Assembly: GCA_003344405.1 (NCBI GenBank)
Contig: NOWV01000013.1
Location: 434,001 to 498,000 of the forward strand
Source of the DNA: Trichoplax sp. H2
Lineage: Eukaryota > Placozoa > Uniplacotomia > Trichoplacea
Length of the DNA stretch: 64,000 bases
Direction of reading: 5' to 3'
The notes under the pieces were generated by a model. It worked only from the letters and a program-made list of their open reading frames with translations. It searched no databases and was not told the origin of the DNA. Of this stretch, positions 36,352 to 56,925 are shown in pieces (the stretch's first letter is position 1; every line of letters begins with the position of its first letter). The translations under genes and the position numbers were made by a program.

Positions 36352-39300
36352 TTATAATCTCCATGATTTCTTAATAACAGCATAAAAAATATCATCGTCT
36401 AGACCAAATGCTAATCCAATATAGTAAAGTAGAAAATCCTACAGGAAGATATTCAGAAGTTAATAAAAGAGAGAAAAACAAGCCCTCCATACCCTTACTG
36501 TGGAAAGATACAGTAGACGTATATGCTGCATTATAATTATTGACAGTACATGTGGCCTGTACTATAGAGATCCTGAAAATATTGTATTACAGCATAGTTA
36601 TTCTATCAGTATATAGGCATCCAAAATATCTAGTTCGATTGATTAAAAGATATTGCGGATTAAAGGCATTCTACTCCGATAGAATACTAAATACCTCCTA
36701 AATGAAATTCCGTAAATAATGATACCTACCCAAAAGTAAACTCTTCCATGTGCTATACTATCACCAAAGGATTCTATAAATTGTACCGCGTCTGTATGTG
36801 GCGAAATGTAATCTTCGATTGGAGAAAAATCACAATAAAATATAATTATAAAAAAAGTAGCAATATAGCTCAAACTATTAAAAGATCATTTTACTAGTGC
36901 ACAATAGTATTTGATAGTAATACATGAATAACATTACAGTACTGCAAAATGCCCAAATAAATAAAATGCATCTATTTCAGCCTATCCTACTTTAATAGGA
37001 TGCTTTTCTGGTAACTTATTCTAATTTTATACTGTCACTTCATACTTATTTTGTACAATACCGTTGTTTTTATTAGATACTTTAATTTCATTGCTTTACT
37101 GTCTATTAAATGTAAGACCTGATTAATCAGCAATCTTACCTGGTATATTTGTTAACATATTAGTCGGAAAGGTATAAAATTTCTTGATTTCAAATATATT
37201 AACGACACCTTGCTTGCTTGAATCTAGTTTCCGGAAAGCCTACAATTGCAAAATTAGAAGGAAGAAATAATTTAAATTCAAAATTACCTTATTAATAACT
37301 GTGCCATTTTTTCAATGCTTATTCTTAATTAACTTACTAGTGTATAGTAAGATCTTTTTTATCAAATTTACTTGATCTAACATTAGATAATAAGATCTCA
37401 TTGCCATATGATTGAAAACTTTCAATTATATTCCTTTCATTTAAAAAAACTGTCTTTGAATAGCCTAAGCTACTATACCGTCAAAAGCATAAACTTCCTC
37501 GGCATAGCCCTTAGTATACATGCCGGCTAAAATTTACTGAATATGAATAACATTATTACCGCTTGCTGCAACTTTACATTTTATACTGAAATATTATTCT
37601 TAAAAATGTATATATCGGCATATGCATCAATTTTGATACAGCTAATGCTTTAATATACGTATATGCAAATATGTACCACTGAAATTGCATAAGTAGAACA
37701 GGTTATAGGAGTGTATTTAGCAACTAACTAACTCTATAATTTCATACCTTTCGTATCAATGAATGTTTAGCCTCTCCAATTTCACCAACCAATAGTTGCA
37801 TGAAAAAGGAATAATCTGCGTGGGTGCTTTTCTCTATATCTACTTCATACCATAAAATCTCAAAATCCTAACAAAATTAATATTTGGATATTTCTTGTTA
37901 CATGTATTGATATTTGATATATTAAAAATAATGAATATTCTCTTCTCAGTTCCATTCAACATCATCTCATTATTGTAATTGTAAGTTATCATAAAAAGTC
38001 TATTCGCTTATAGCTACGCAGCGGTGTGAGAATGTATTCGATAAGCGAACCTTGTCGATGATATCTATGTGATATCGCTTCAGAGCAAGTTTAAATTGAT
38101 TTTTGTCTAAAGTGCAAGTAGATTGGCGATCTAGAGTTCTTAGATACTGTCCCAACCCAATTACAGTCTTGATGCCTCGTCGTTTTATTTCTTTCCGAAT
38201 GCTGTCTTTAATTTTAAATTACAAAAGTAAGCATACGAGTAAGTTCAGATGTAAATTACCTTCGAGGATAATAAATTACAAAATGGATAAATAAGTCTAT
38301 TATGATTATGAGTACCACGCTGGATCATAAAATATACAATTTCGAATCATTTACGTCATAAAATTTCCTTTACAGATATACTAAGATATTTTACCTTGAA
38401 TTGCTAGTAAATTAGCAGCATGAATATCATTTTCTACATCCTCTTTTACACTTTCTTTAACACTGTAACGTACCAAAATTTAAAGATATCGTAGTTAAAA
38501 TACACATAACGTGCACCTCAGATTATTCCATTTCTCTTACGTTATCAACTACGGCAATAACTTTAATCTTATGTAAAAAATTTTATGATACGTGATATAA
38601 AGAATAGCAATTAGAAATATATACAAGTCGATACTCACAGAGCCGCATCTCTGGCATCCTCATCTACATTTGTAATTCGAAGGATTAAAAACTTTTTGGC
38701 TGATAAAGACTTTGGCAGTGTTGTTTTATTATTGGTTTCAAAAATTAAATTATTTCCCTAAATTAAATCAATATAAAATGTGTATGAAAGTCAATACCAG
38801 TTTTAGTTTTAGAAGTTATATCCTTTCACTTCATGTCAATTGCATTCAATGAAGACTTAATATCGAACCCCTCTCTAACACCGATGTCAGCCTACTCTTA
38901 GAAGCCAAACAAGTAAAGTGATACACTTGAGATATCCTCTTGCAGTACATAATTAAATACCCGTACCCAATACGATATAAAATATGAACGAGAAAAACTT
39001 GTGGCATTCTCCGTATGTGCACGCATTTTCTCACCGTTTGAATATCTTGTAAAGATATCCTTTTGCCCTGCTTTAATCCATAGAAATGGTTGTAGATATC
39101 ACGTTGAATTAACGGTAACGCTGTTGATCTATACATATTATTCATTGTTATATAAGTTTTTTAGAAGATGCACCTTCAAGTGCTCAGTTAGCATAGTAGC
39201 TATTGGCTGTTAACATAAGTAATATTTCATATAAACGTAAAAGCCACACTTAGTCTTAAATGTGGCCATACACCACTTCCAAGCGATCACAACTAGACTT

Positions 39301-42300
39301 TACCTGCTTCCGATTTGATGGTATTCATATATTGCTAAGCTTCCGTCATCAATGAAATAAAAGCCATCTAATTCCTTCAATGCATCTGAATTGGTGCTGT
39401 TTATAAGCATGTAAAGATATTAGAATTAAGTCGACTTTGTAAATTTTCAAGGCAAAGAGACTTTTAAATACAACATCTAATACGTATAAATGATATATTA
39501 AATTAATCCTATCTAATCTAAGAATATATTTTGTATCATTAACCCTCGTAGATTTAATGTGATCAGAAGCACAATAAAATTTTGTTTTACCTTGATATAA
39601 TTCGAATACCAAATCTAATTCGGTGTTGCAGTGAGTTATCTGAATGACGATTCTGGCTGTAGGCAGTTCTATAATCAATTATAATAATAATAAACAGTAT
39701 TTGTAACAAAGTCAAAAACTTGGGAAATAAATTTCTTTAACAGTTACTGTGAAGAAGCACTGTTATAACTTTTAGTTCTCATTCAAGGAAAATTGCCCAA
39801 AATTTGAAGTGTAATCTTAATATATAGTAAATTATTTTAACTATTCAGTTCCAGTGATATTAATCATTTAATATTAAAACTTGCAATTTAATTAACAATT
39901 CTTAGTCGGGCGATGTAACAAATGTCGTAATCAGTTTTATACAATATATGTAAGGAAAGAGGGATTATGTGGTACCTATTACTAATCAAGTGGCGTCTTG
40001 ATCGGAATGCTTCTGAACTATTGTCAGTTATTTTACTCGCAACTCTAGCGGATATATCAATCCTAATAAAAATGAAAGTTATACCGCATGTTAAATCAAT
40101 ACATAGCTGGATCAACTTAATAGGTTTTCACCCTAATAGATAACAAGTTATCGAATACATTCGTTGATCAGCAAGTTAACAGGTATGAAATCCATTTCAC
40201 TTCAGTAATGCTTTACAATTAAGTGATACTTAATATAACAATATCCGCATGACTGAGATATGTTACTTAAACTGCACGATAGCATAAATGAATTTTTCGT
40301 ACTTTTTTAGGTGCTCTAAAACAGCTTCTTCAGCAGCTTCAATTCGTTTAATTTCTTCTGGAGTCATCTAAGTTAGTCATATATTTATGTAGATATTAGA
40401 GTTATGTATTTAGCATCACTATAGTATTCTTTAAATAAAGCGTCTTTTCGAAGTAAAATAGCCTCTTACCTTACCAATTAATGATTTTAATGTATATTTC
40501 AAATAAACAAAGGCGTACATTTATAATGTTATTAACGTTATAATAATAGACTGTATGCTGATATTGTGATATCGATACCTTAATATGTTACAATTTACCT
40601 GGCTCAAACTTTCTAGACTCTCCAATTTTCTCTGAGCTTGACGAAGAGATCTTGATACCAGTTTACCAGTAGTTTTGCCAACAGCATCTGGTTCCCTTGA
40701 ATTGCATTCAAAAGTAAAGTATACTAACTATACCACGTTTCACACTAACAACGAATCTACTGTTCTAGTTGATAGTGATATTTCTATAATTTAAACGACG
40801 TTCACTTTGACTAAGCGTAAGTCTCCTGCCTAATCATCGATCTTAAGCATTTATTAGCCTCGACAATAATATTTATATCTTACTGTGCGTGGATATTTTT
40901 CTCCTATATAATATTGAACAAATAATACAAGTTTTTTAATTAGCGATACTAAATAAATTTTTGCAATATTAAATAGAATACATAGGTATTCTCTATTACC
41001 CAGGAAAAGTTATATCAACACTATATGAATCCATAAGTTTTAATTTTTTTAGAATCTCAGATTTTATTGCTAACAGCAATGGCTAGTAACTCTGCTAGTT
41101 CTGATATTAGATTAAAACTTACTTGTATATCTACTTTCTGAACAAATCCTTCTCTATATGTATCAGGCAGTTTCAACGCTGGAATATCCTCGGGCTTATC
41201 GAATGTATCTGTCCTGTTATATACTAATTTTTCCTCCAGTAATTTCTTCTCTTCTGCTTCTTTTCTAGCATCATTGACACGCCACCCACCTCCTCTACCG
41301 GTTGGCTGTGGCCTCTTACTTGATAATGGTCGACCCCAACTTTAAAATATTAAATATAGTAGCATTAAAACATTTTATAATCACGAATTACACATAAAAA
41401 ATTTTCATAAAATTTTTTATGTAACTAGACATAGAAGCTTTACCTAACATTAGAGGTTGTATCAGATGTATCATATGTAGATTGAGGAAGCAATTGATGA
41501 CTCTGAGGTTTAGGTAATCATCCAATAGTTAAGAAAAATAGATTTGTTAGAGATTCATGATTAAATTCTACTTTTGTTGTTTAAAAGTGTCATAGAAACG
41601 AGTTTAAGAGATTTTTGAACTTTAAATGGTAATTAACGAACTCTATCATCGCCTTGGGCCAAATTTCCAAGCTCTAGAGGAGGAACGCTAGAGATATATT
41701 ATAAAATGCAAAAAGATACTGATATTACGCCTGTATGTCATTAATATAGTGATCATAAATTTACATTCTGAAAAGTTATTTGGAAATATATGTGCCATGG
41801 TCAAAATAACGATGCAGTGAAATGTTACTCACTCACCCAAATGGAGTTTTCTTCTGGATACCCTTTTGATCATTGTCTTGCGTAACATCTCTTGCTGGAT
41901 TCACTTGGTCTTTCTTTTATAATTATAATCAAAAGAATTTATCGATCGACTTCATACTTACTCACTAAGCATATGATTGCTAACATGTACGGTATTTCGA
42001 CTGTAGAGTACTGCTAATGATATTTTTATCATAAAATTTCCCACGTAATAGCTGTTAATTCATTCAACGGTCAAAGTAATGAAACACAGTACATTATAAG
42101 AGTAAATAGCTACAGCATATTAATGGATATTGAAGTTTTTATTAACACATTTGCAATTAAAATGTAGTTCTATAATCTAAGTTCTTTAGATAGGTACCGT
42201 ACCGTTGATACTCCAATTTCTCTTTTAGTAGCTTCTAAAGCTGACTTTGTAATAACTCCAGCCTATATACATATATTAAAAATATATCTTAGTAAACATA

Positions 42301-42755
42301 TCAAGGAAATGTATCGCAAGTTGGCAGGAGAATAATCAATAGTAAATTTTAACTGTAAGTGTCAACTGACTGCAAGAAATCGTATTATAAAAGCAACTAT
42401 CCGCAATGGCATTACAAGGGATAAGAGCTCTAACAATATTCAACTTATTCTATGAGATCACATCTAACGCCAATAATGCAATATACACAAGTGATTTACT
42501 AGACTGGCATTACATAAGAGTTGCATCTACAGCTTGATAGTGTAAAATGATGGACAGTAAATAAACCGTTACGATAATGCTTTCCGTTCATACTTTTTGA
42601 GATGGTTGATGTCCAGGGGATTGCGGTAGATTTTGGTTACTCCCACCTAATAAATCAGCTACACCGAACCGCTGTTCTCTTGATTTCGCCGATCGCTGGC
42701 GAGGAGAATTCTCAATTCGCGAAGATTTACCGTGAACAGTTAAATCAAGAGACAT
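36352..42755 (-). CDS. CAPS2: Calcyphosin-2-like EF-hand protein
   Basis: 20 exons on the minus strand, 628 aa, all phases consistent: 42755-42594, 42262-42203, 41913-41837, 41687-41642, 41502-41444, 41339-41123, 41055-41000, 40695-40599, 40367-40303, 40062-39983, 39668-39591, 39367-39304, 39128-39035, 38757-38639, 38462-38395, 38205-38051, 37867-37748, 37239-37140, 36812-36730, 36438-36352. A low-complexity N-terminus and short coiled coils (ARKEAEEKKLLEEKL; LRQAQRKLESLESL) precede a core with GSLAIYEYHQIGSR, ALPLIQR and LSAKKFLILRITNVDE, which I recognise from vertebrate CAPS2. EF-hand modules follow: only the loop DSSKQGVVNIFE (about residue 545) is near canonical, the others have lost ligands. 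It ends DFLLYYIGLAFGLDDD then KKSWRL, the calcyphosin-type C-terminus. Probably a weak calcium sensor; cellular role unknown. The 56-nt exon 41055-41000 is inferred from phase. Confidence 0.86.
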
Positions 42756-45700
42756 TGATCTTGACTATTGTGTAGGGGATTTTTGCTATCTATGTAACAA
42801 ATATTAAATTGGAAACGTTCAAAGTAAAATTATTACAGGTAAATAGCCTTGTAATTATATCAATTACAAAAAATGGCTAGAAAGGTGATCATAAAACATA
42901 TCATTACAGCATAACGCACTTATGCTCCTACATTAAACAAGTACACGTAGAGTATCATCAGGCATGATCGTATTTATCCTGGAAGTTACTACTAATATAC
43001 GGTAAGTTATGTAACTATGCCAATGCTAGCGATAATATTTATCATTGTTATCGCCATGAGATCATAATAGTTTACTATATCTGTTTCAATGATTGTTTAT
43101 TACCAAGTTTAACTTTAATTTCAAGTTATTTATAAAGTATTTTATACTTCAGTCTAATACTAACCAAACAAGTCCAATCGAAATAATAACAGTTCTTGAG
43201 TTTGCGATTTGCAAGTTATGGTGTATCCGTCCTCCGTATTGTAGTATTATCCGATTTAATGCTATCCTAGATATCAGTGCTCGCTATCGTACAGTATAAT
43301 AGTTTAATCTTACTGTAATCGTTAATATGCTTCTGTGTAATCATTTACTACGTCGAAATGAGTTGTTGAATTTTTTGGCTGCAAATCTGCAAAGTCGTTT
43401 CTAAGATACGATCTAGCTAAGCGAGCGAACATTGGAGACTGTAGTGAACAACTAACCATCATCTCGTGTCCGCTACAGTACTATAATAGTATAGTCAAGG
43501 ACCACTAGAAAAATGAATAGTGCCGTACAGATTAAGTAGGACAGTAATATCCGACGGTAAAGTACTATACTGTGCAATAAACGCTGTTCAGTACACTATA
43601 GCGTAGCTCATAATAAGACTAAGTATAGCAATGATGAACAATTATATGAAATTTACATATAATTATATACTTAATTATTATATTTCTTTATTTATAAATT
43701 CCCAACTATAATATTAGGTGCCATATTTGTAAATTTGCCTTCATAATTTTTGTAGTATGTTAATCTCCTGGGTAGTATAAGTATCTCTGCTTGTAATAAA
43801 ATTTAATTATAACATTAGATGCCATTTTTGTAGATTCCCGTTTCTAACTTCTATAGTATGTTAGTCTCCTGTGCAGTGTAAGTATCTCTGCTTGTAGTAA
43901 AATCCAATTATAACATTAGGTGCCATTTTTGTATATTTTATTTTATAATTTCTGTAATGTATTAGTCTCATATATAATATAAGTATCTCTGCTTTTAATA
44001 AAATTCAAATCCAGTTAAAACTTCAGCGGACAGTAATGTCATTTATTACAATTTTTCAGGGAGAATGGGACAGTCCAATATTAACGGAGGATAAGAATGA
44101 ACAATGACAGAAAAATCTCACTTTACATATAACCGACAATTAATAGCTTCTACTACCTTACAAATAATTATAACTTCCTAATAGACTAGCGTTAACAGCT
44201 ATTTAAGTTACTTAATCTTGCTAATATTACAATGCCATGAAGAAATAGTATCAACTAGCGAAACTCCATGGAAATTCCACGGAATAAAATATGCAATTTT
44301 AAGGTAATAACTGCGTAGCACACGCACAGTACAATCGCATTAATATGATTTGATATTTTTAATATTTCATAGTAATACAAGTAAAAATAGACAAAATGAA
44401 CATTTTTAGGTATCAAATACATATATCACATTTGTAAATCACCTACTGTAACGTCTATTCAATACGAACGGAAATTCAATTTCATCTCGCACGTTAGGCA
44501 TGCTTCATATTTCGAAGGTTGATCATGCAATATTATTCAAAGTATAATTCATTTAGTTAGAAAGTGAGTTATGCATGAATTACGATTTGAATTGATCGCA
44601 GTCTTGTATATTTTATTTTGCAAGTACAATCGTATGCATTGCTAGATTATGCTTACATATATGACAAATCACAGGATAGCCAATGACGCTACGTTATCAC
44701 TGAAATGCCTATCATCTTTAGCCAATCGTAAATTCTTAACTAAACTTCTAACATAATTTTGATATTATAGCAAGGACAGCGTATAGTTGAGCGTCAGAGA
44801 ATGTTAATTGGTCAAAAGATAATCCAAATTTCGTTTAACTTTTGTCTTTGCAATTTATTAGCAGCGATTGCAAGAGCTGGATTAATTGAAAATTTTTTCA
44901 TCTCTATATGAAAGGGATAAAGAAAACGCCAAGGTTCTAACTTATTCCTGCTATAAATCGAGACTTGTAACGAGGAAGTTACAACTTCTATAAGAAATTA
45001 TTTAAACTATGAGTCTGCTCTGCCCTCTCCAATATCTACCTATAGCACGAATCTAGATACAGACACTCTCCCCATTAATATTATTACGCAAGAATATCAG
45101 CAGATTTCTAGACTATGAGACCTACTGAACTGAGTAATTGGTATTATTGTCACTGATAGCTAGGCAGAGTTTATTAACATACTAGCTATGTACAGAGATA
45201 TCGACAATAATTTCAGTGTAGTAAATCATCTGAGATACCCTATCTTAGCAAATGCTCTTTGAACGGTTTATACACTCTCGATATGCAATTATAAATAAGT
45301 TAATGACTTTCATTATAACAGTAATAAAGTCAATAACTATAACTTAATCAAAAAATTGAAATAATGGATCTTGAATAACCAAACGGTGTATAGCTGATAA
45401 TTACATTATAAGGATTACAGTACTGTATAATACCCTTCTGAGTTGGACAGATCGATAATAAACATATATAGTGCTAATTTTAACTAGTAATTACATGATT
45501 GACAATATGATATCAACAATATATTATATGCAGCATCTTTTCTCAATTGAAATTCCTATTGCTATCACATTGTAACGTTTTATTTAATATGCTAAACTAC
45601 TGTGATACACTTTAAGTCTTATCTTAAAAATAATACTATCAATTAACTCAAAACACATGAAAGAAAAAGACATAGTGTATATACCCATGATGTATAATTA

Positions 45701-46428
45701 CCCAAAAATAACGAAGATCTATTTAAATTGAATTTTATGCTACCCCTCTAAAATTGGCCGGGTATCCTAATGTAAATACAAATATACCTTTACACAATAG
45801 TAATATAAACCTAATAACTTACATTATATTATCTAATATCGCAGTTATCTAAGTATAATAATGAATACTCAGACTTTGCAATGAGCAACAATTAATGAAC
45901 TACTATAGTACAAACCATAAAGTCAGGTAGTATCTTAAAAGCCGCGGTAAACTTAATGTAAAATCATATAATAAACAATGATAATTACAGTTTTTAAATT
46001 TTAAAGCTTTCCTAATCAAAGATAAACTATCTTTATCCTCAATCACATAAAATAAATCGAAAATTTCTATTTAAACATTTCGAACAAACAGCATATCAGC
46101 AATTAATATGTAATTATATGTATTAAGCTAGTCAAAAATTGAAGCCATCCATATAGCAGTTAATTTACCATTATAATATTACTGATGGTATGATACGAAA
46201 AATCAGTAATTTGATAGCAATATACTGTACAAAAGGTAGAGTAGAAAATTTCTCTTGGCGTACGCAAGTCAAAAACAACTTTTTAAAAAAGTTTTTAGCT
46301 CTAAGAAATAAACGATTGTGTAGAAATAATTTCCCTATCAAGACAGTATGAATAAATGTGCGTCTCAATATTTGCCGTAGGAAAAATCACGTAATTTAAA
46401 CCGAAGCCACAATATATAAACAATGAAA
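42756..46428. other. Intergenic spacer between USP47 3' end and CAPS2-like 5' end
   Basis: AT-rich sequence with no recognised exon. It contains the CAPS2-like promoter side, three ~100-bp tandem repeats at 43704-44010 and the USP47 3' UTR. Small open frames at 43093-43299 and 46171-46368 have no family features. Confidence 0.5.
43704..44010. repeat. Three diverged ~100-bp tandem repeats
   Basis: The landmark ATTAGRTGCCAT follows TATAAYATTAGGT at about 43711, 43811 and 43912. Each copy continues with TTTGTA, a TATGTTAGTCTCCT-like block and AGTATCTCTGCTT, and ends in AATAAAATT. Copies differ at many positions, so the array is older than the one upstream of cortactin. Confidence 0.85.
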
Positions 46429-54060
<7,632 letters not shown>

Positions 54061-54315
54061 TTTCAGGTACTTTTTAAGCGATGCTCGTTCGCGTTCAACA
54101 AGAAAATTTTGATTTAGATTTTAGTTTTAATCTACCAGCCGACAAGTGACAATTGCAATGCGGCGGCAGTCAGCAAGAGTTCACTATGAACTCTCTGCTG
54201 TAAGTCCAGTACAGTATACAGTAAGTCAATAGTACTATACTGTATTTAAGGCGTTAAGGCGTAGTTCGGTAGTTGTGATACAGCGAATATAGGTTCAAGT
54301 TGTCCGGTTGTCCGT

Positions 54316-54371
54316 AGTACAGTACAGTACGTTGCTGTCGCGTGTACTGTACTGTACTGTACAGTACAGTA
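54316..54371. repeat. TACTG/CAGTA microsatellite with a 22-bp palindrome
   Basis: Two blocks of the pentamer occur here. The second switches direction from TACTG to CAGTA, so 54350-54371 reads as a perfect palindrome. The block lies about 260-310 bp upstream of the USP47 start codon. Confidence 0.85.
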
Positions 54372-54569
54372 GAAAAGACTTTTTGTACAGTAGTACTGTA
54401 ATCTAGCCATCGTGCTGTCCAGTGTACTGTGCTATACAGACTTGACAGATGTACAGATGCGTGATACAGTACTATATTGTACTTTGCGCACTGTCAAAGG
54501 GCTGTACAGCGATGTGCATCCAATTTCGAATTATTAGATCTAGACCTGAGAAAGGTTCAGTAAAATGCT

Positions 54570-54599
54570 GTTCAAATTGAAAATTCTTTCAATTTGAAC
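54570..54599. repeat. 13-bp perfect hairpin
   Basis: GTTCAAATTGAAA and TTTCAATTTGAAC are exact reverse complements around a 4-nt loop (ATTC). It is upstream of USP47 and could be a chance AT-rich stem; there is no T-run or other signal to give it a role. Confidence 0.7.
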
Positions 54600-56680
54600 C
54601 GCTATTAGTATAGGGGGAAATGGAAGGGATCGAATTCAATGCACACTTCTGTACTGTACTCTGGCTTTTACTTACTTTACAAATTTTACTGTCATTTCCC
54701 ATTAATTAAGTACGCGTACAGCATATCTCGCGTAGGCATATCATTTTGTCGGATGATTATACTAGTAAATGATAGAGTATTTGAATCAGTGTAACTTTCA
54801 TCAATTTTCAATATTGTTTCTATAGTCTTAACAGACACAATAAATTCTTACATCATTATACGATTTTCGTAGGTCATGATACCGTAGTAACATTGATGTG
54901 AATTGTGTGAACTGTTCTCGCTCTCTTTTATTTATTTGTTAGTCTATAATCTTGTTATTGCTGTCTACTCGATACTGTATGACGTTGTTGGTAATATACA
55001 TCGAGGTTTTAAATAAATTAGGCGTCTCCCCATTCGATTAAATTTACTCAATAGCACTGGAAGTTCTTGACTTCATGAGAAAAATCTTGCAGATTTCTGG
55101 TGGTATAGCAGCACAGGGCGGAAAAATCGACCCACAGAACGGAAGTTAATGCGGAGATTTCGAGGTTGCGGCTTGCTAACGTTTGATACGCAAACTCAGT
55201 ACTATCGCTGTTTCCTAGAGACAACGAGACATTTTTGTCAAAATTTCAGATCAATGTTACTAGTAGTCTACGCAAAAGGTATCGATCAGTTTAGCTCCGA
55301 TATATTCTATGTCAGTCGGTATGATCAATTCGATTTGGACTCTAACTGGTCTGTGTTCGAGTACATCTCTAATTGCAATCTACTAAACTATACTGTATCG
55401 TTCGCCTAGTAATTAATAATTTGTTGGCCAATTGAATTCACAATGACTACAATTTCTATTAATGAAATTGCCTGAAATACGAATTATACATAAGACATAG
55501 GCGTAAAAGTAAAAAATACGCTTACCCACCATTTCCTCTTAGCGATTATAGTAGATAGTAAATTATTTATATTTTGTCCGTTCTCACAATCATTTCTATT
55601 CCAGTCTCAATGAAATACAACTAAAGTGAACATAAGAAGGTCCGTTTGACATTACAGCGATATCTATTTCTTGAATCATAGAGGTATGAGTGGATCGTGT
55701 TGTATCCAAGATAGGGATAAAATATCAGTCGATTAAAGAGAACTTTCAAGATCGCTGAAATCGACAACATAGCCCATCGCAAACCAGCTCATTGACAAGG
55801 TGACGAAAAAGCCAAATCTACAAATCTTCTCCCTAAACAGCATATCCGGTCACTAAAATTCGTCTAAAAAGAAACACTTAGGAATACTTATCTAATTCTA
55901 CAGATTTTCAGTGATTTGTACGCCTTTAACTTTACGTTTTAAGCACTATATTTAAGAACTAACTTTCTTATACAAAATTTAGGGCTTATATATTTTTTAC
56001 AGTAATTAGAATTCATAATTATATAATTAGTATCAAAACCACCTATAAAATCAGATGGTTAAATTACATCTAAATGCTTAATCATAACGGTGATATTGAA
56101 GAAGATCGATATCCGATAATTTAAGACTATTAGGTTACAATATGTCTATTTTCAGAACTATTAAGGCACACTATGCGATCTAATGTAAATCAGTCACAAT
56201 CACATATTACGGTACAAGATACGTAAAGTTCGAACTATCTCGCAATCGAAATAAAGCTACGTCGCCAAGCATTGCAAAACTACCCTACGTTGAGATAGCA
56301 CCGTGACATAGCCCAATGTTAATGGAATGTCGCTAGATAGTTAAGCATTTAATATGATCAGATATACCAAAGAAAACGAGGGAAAGAAATTTATCAATCT
56401 TAGACATTCTAACATATGCAAATAATTATATTCATGAATATCGCCTTTATTGTTGCTTCAACATACGGTAGTTCTGAAAATTAGTCAATTTTCAACTACT
56501 GGATGAACAACATCCTTCTTAAACAAATGCCACTTTTCATTAATTATATATTATTCGCCATTCTTGCAATATAGGCTTGATTGCATTCGCTTATAATGTA
56601 CGCCGTGTTCTTACAATTGCAATGGAAATAGTTAAACAATTAATTTTCCCTTGCGAAATCGATGATGTTAAATCTCTTGA

Positions 56681-56925
56681 AGACACTTGCATAGTCTAGT
56701 ACCCAATAGTGCTCATTTATTACAGCTATAGTAATTACAATTTATTGCACTATTTTACTTCAATATTAATTCAAAAAACCATATTGATTCTCTTTATCCT
56801 GATAATTTTCCGTTGCTTAAACATAGACACCTTCATAGTCTAGAATGCAAGAACAATCTATTATGCTGTTTTACTTTGGTAGCAATTCCAATAACCAAGT
56901 TGATTCTCATGCCCTGATAATATAT
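56681..56925. repeat. Diverged ~144-bp tandem duplication
   Basis: Two copies share AGACACYTNCATAGTCTAG at the start (56681 and 56825), a central TTTTACTT, and near the end TTGATTCTC followed by CCTGATAAT. Identity is partial. Confidence 0.55.

Noticed and set aside
41123-41339. IFT43 as identity of the GGW-containing exon
   Set aside because: The GGW and DIP spacing looked similar at first, but flanking exons connect in phase to the CAPS2-type core and EF-hands, so it belongs to that gene.
43704-44010. CRISPR-like array from regularly spaced repeats
   Set aside because: Only three diverged ~100-bp units without distinct spacers, in a eukaryotic genome; ordinary tandem repeat.
55149-55409. 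86-codon plus-strand frame in a less AT-biased patch
   Set aside because: Starts with a plausible ATG but matches no family I know and has no splice-compatible neighbours; left as an exon-like patch only.
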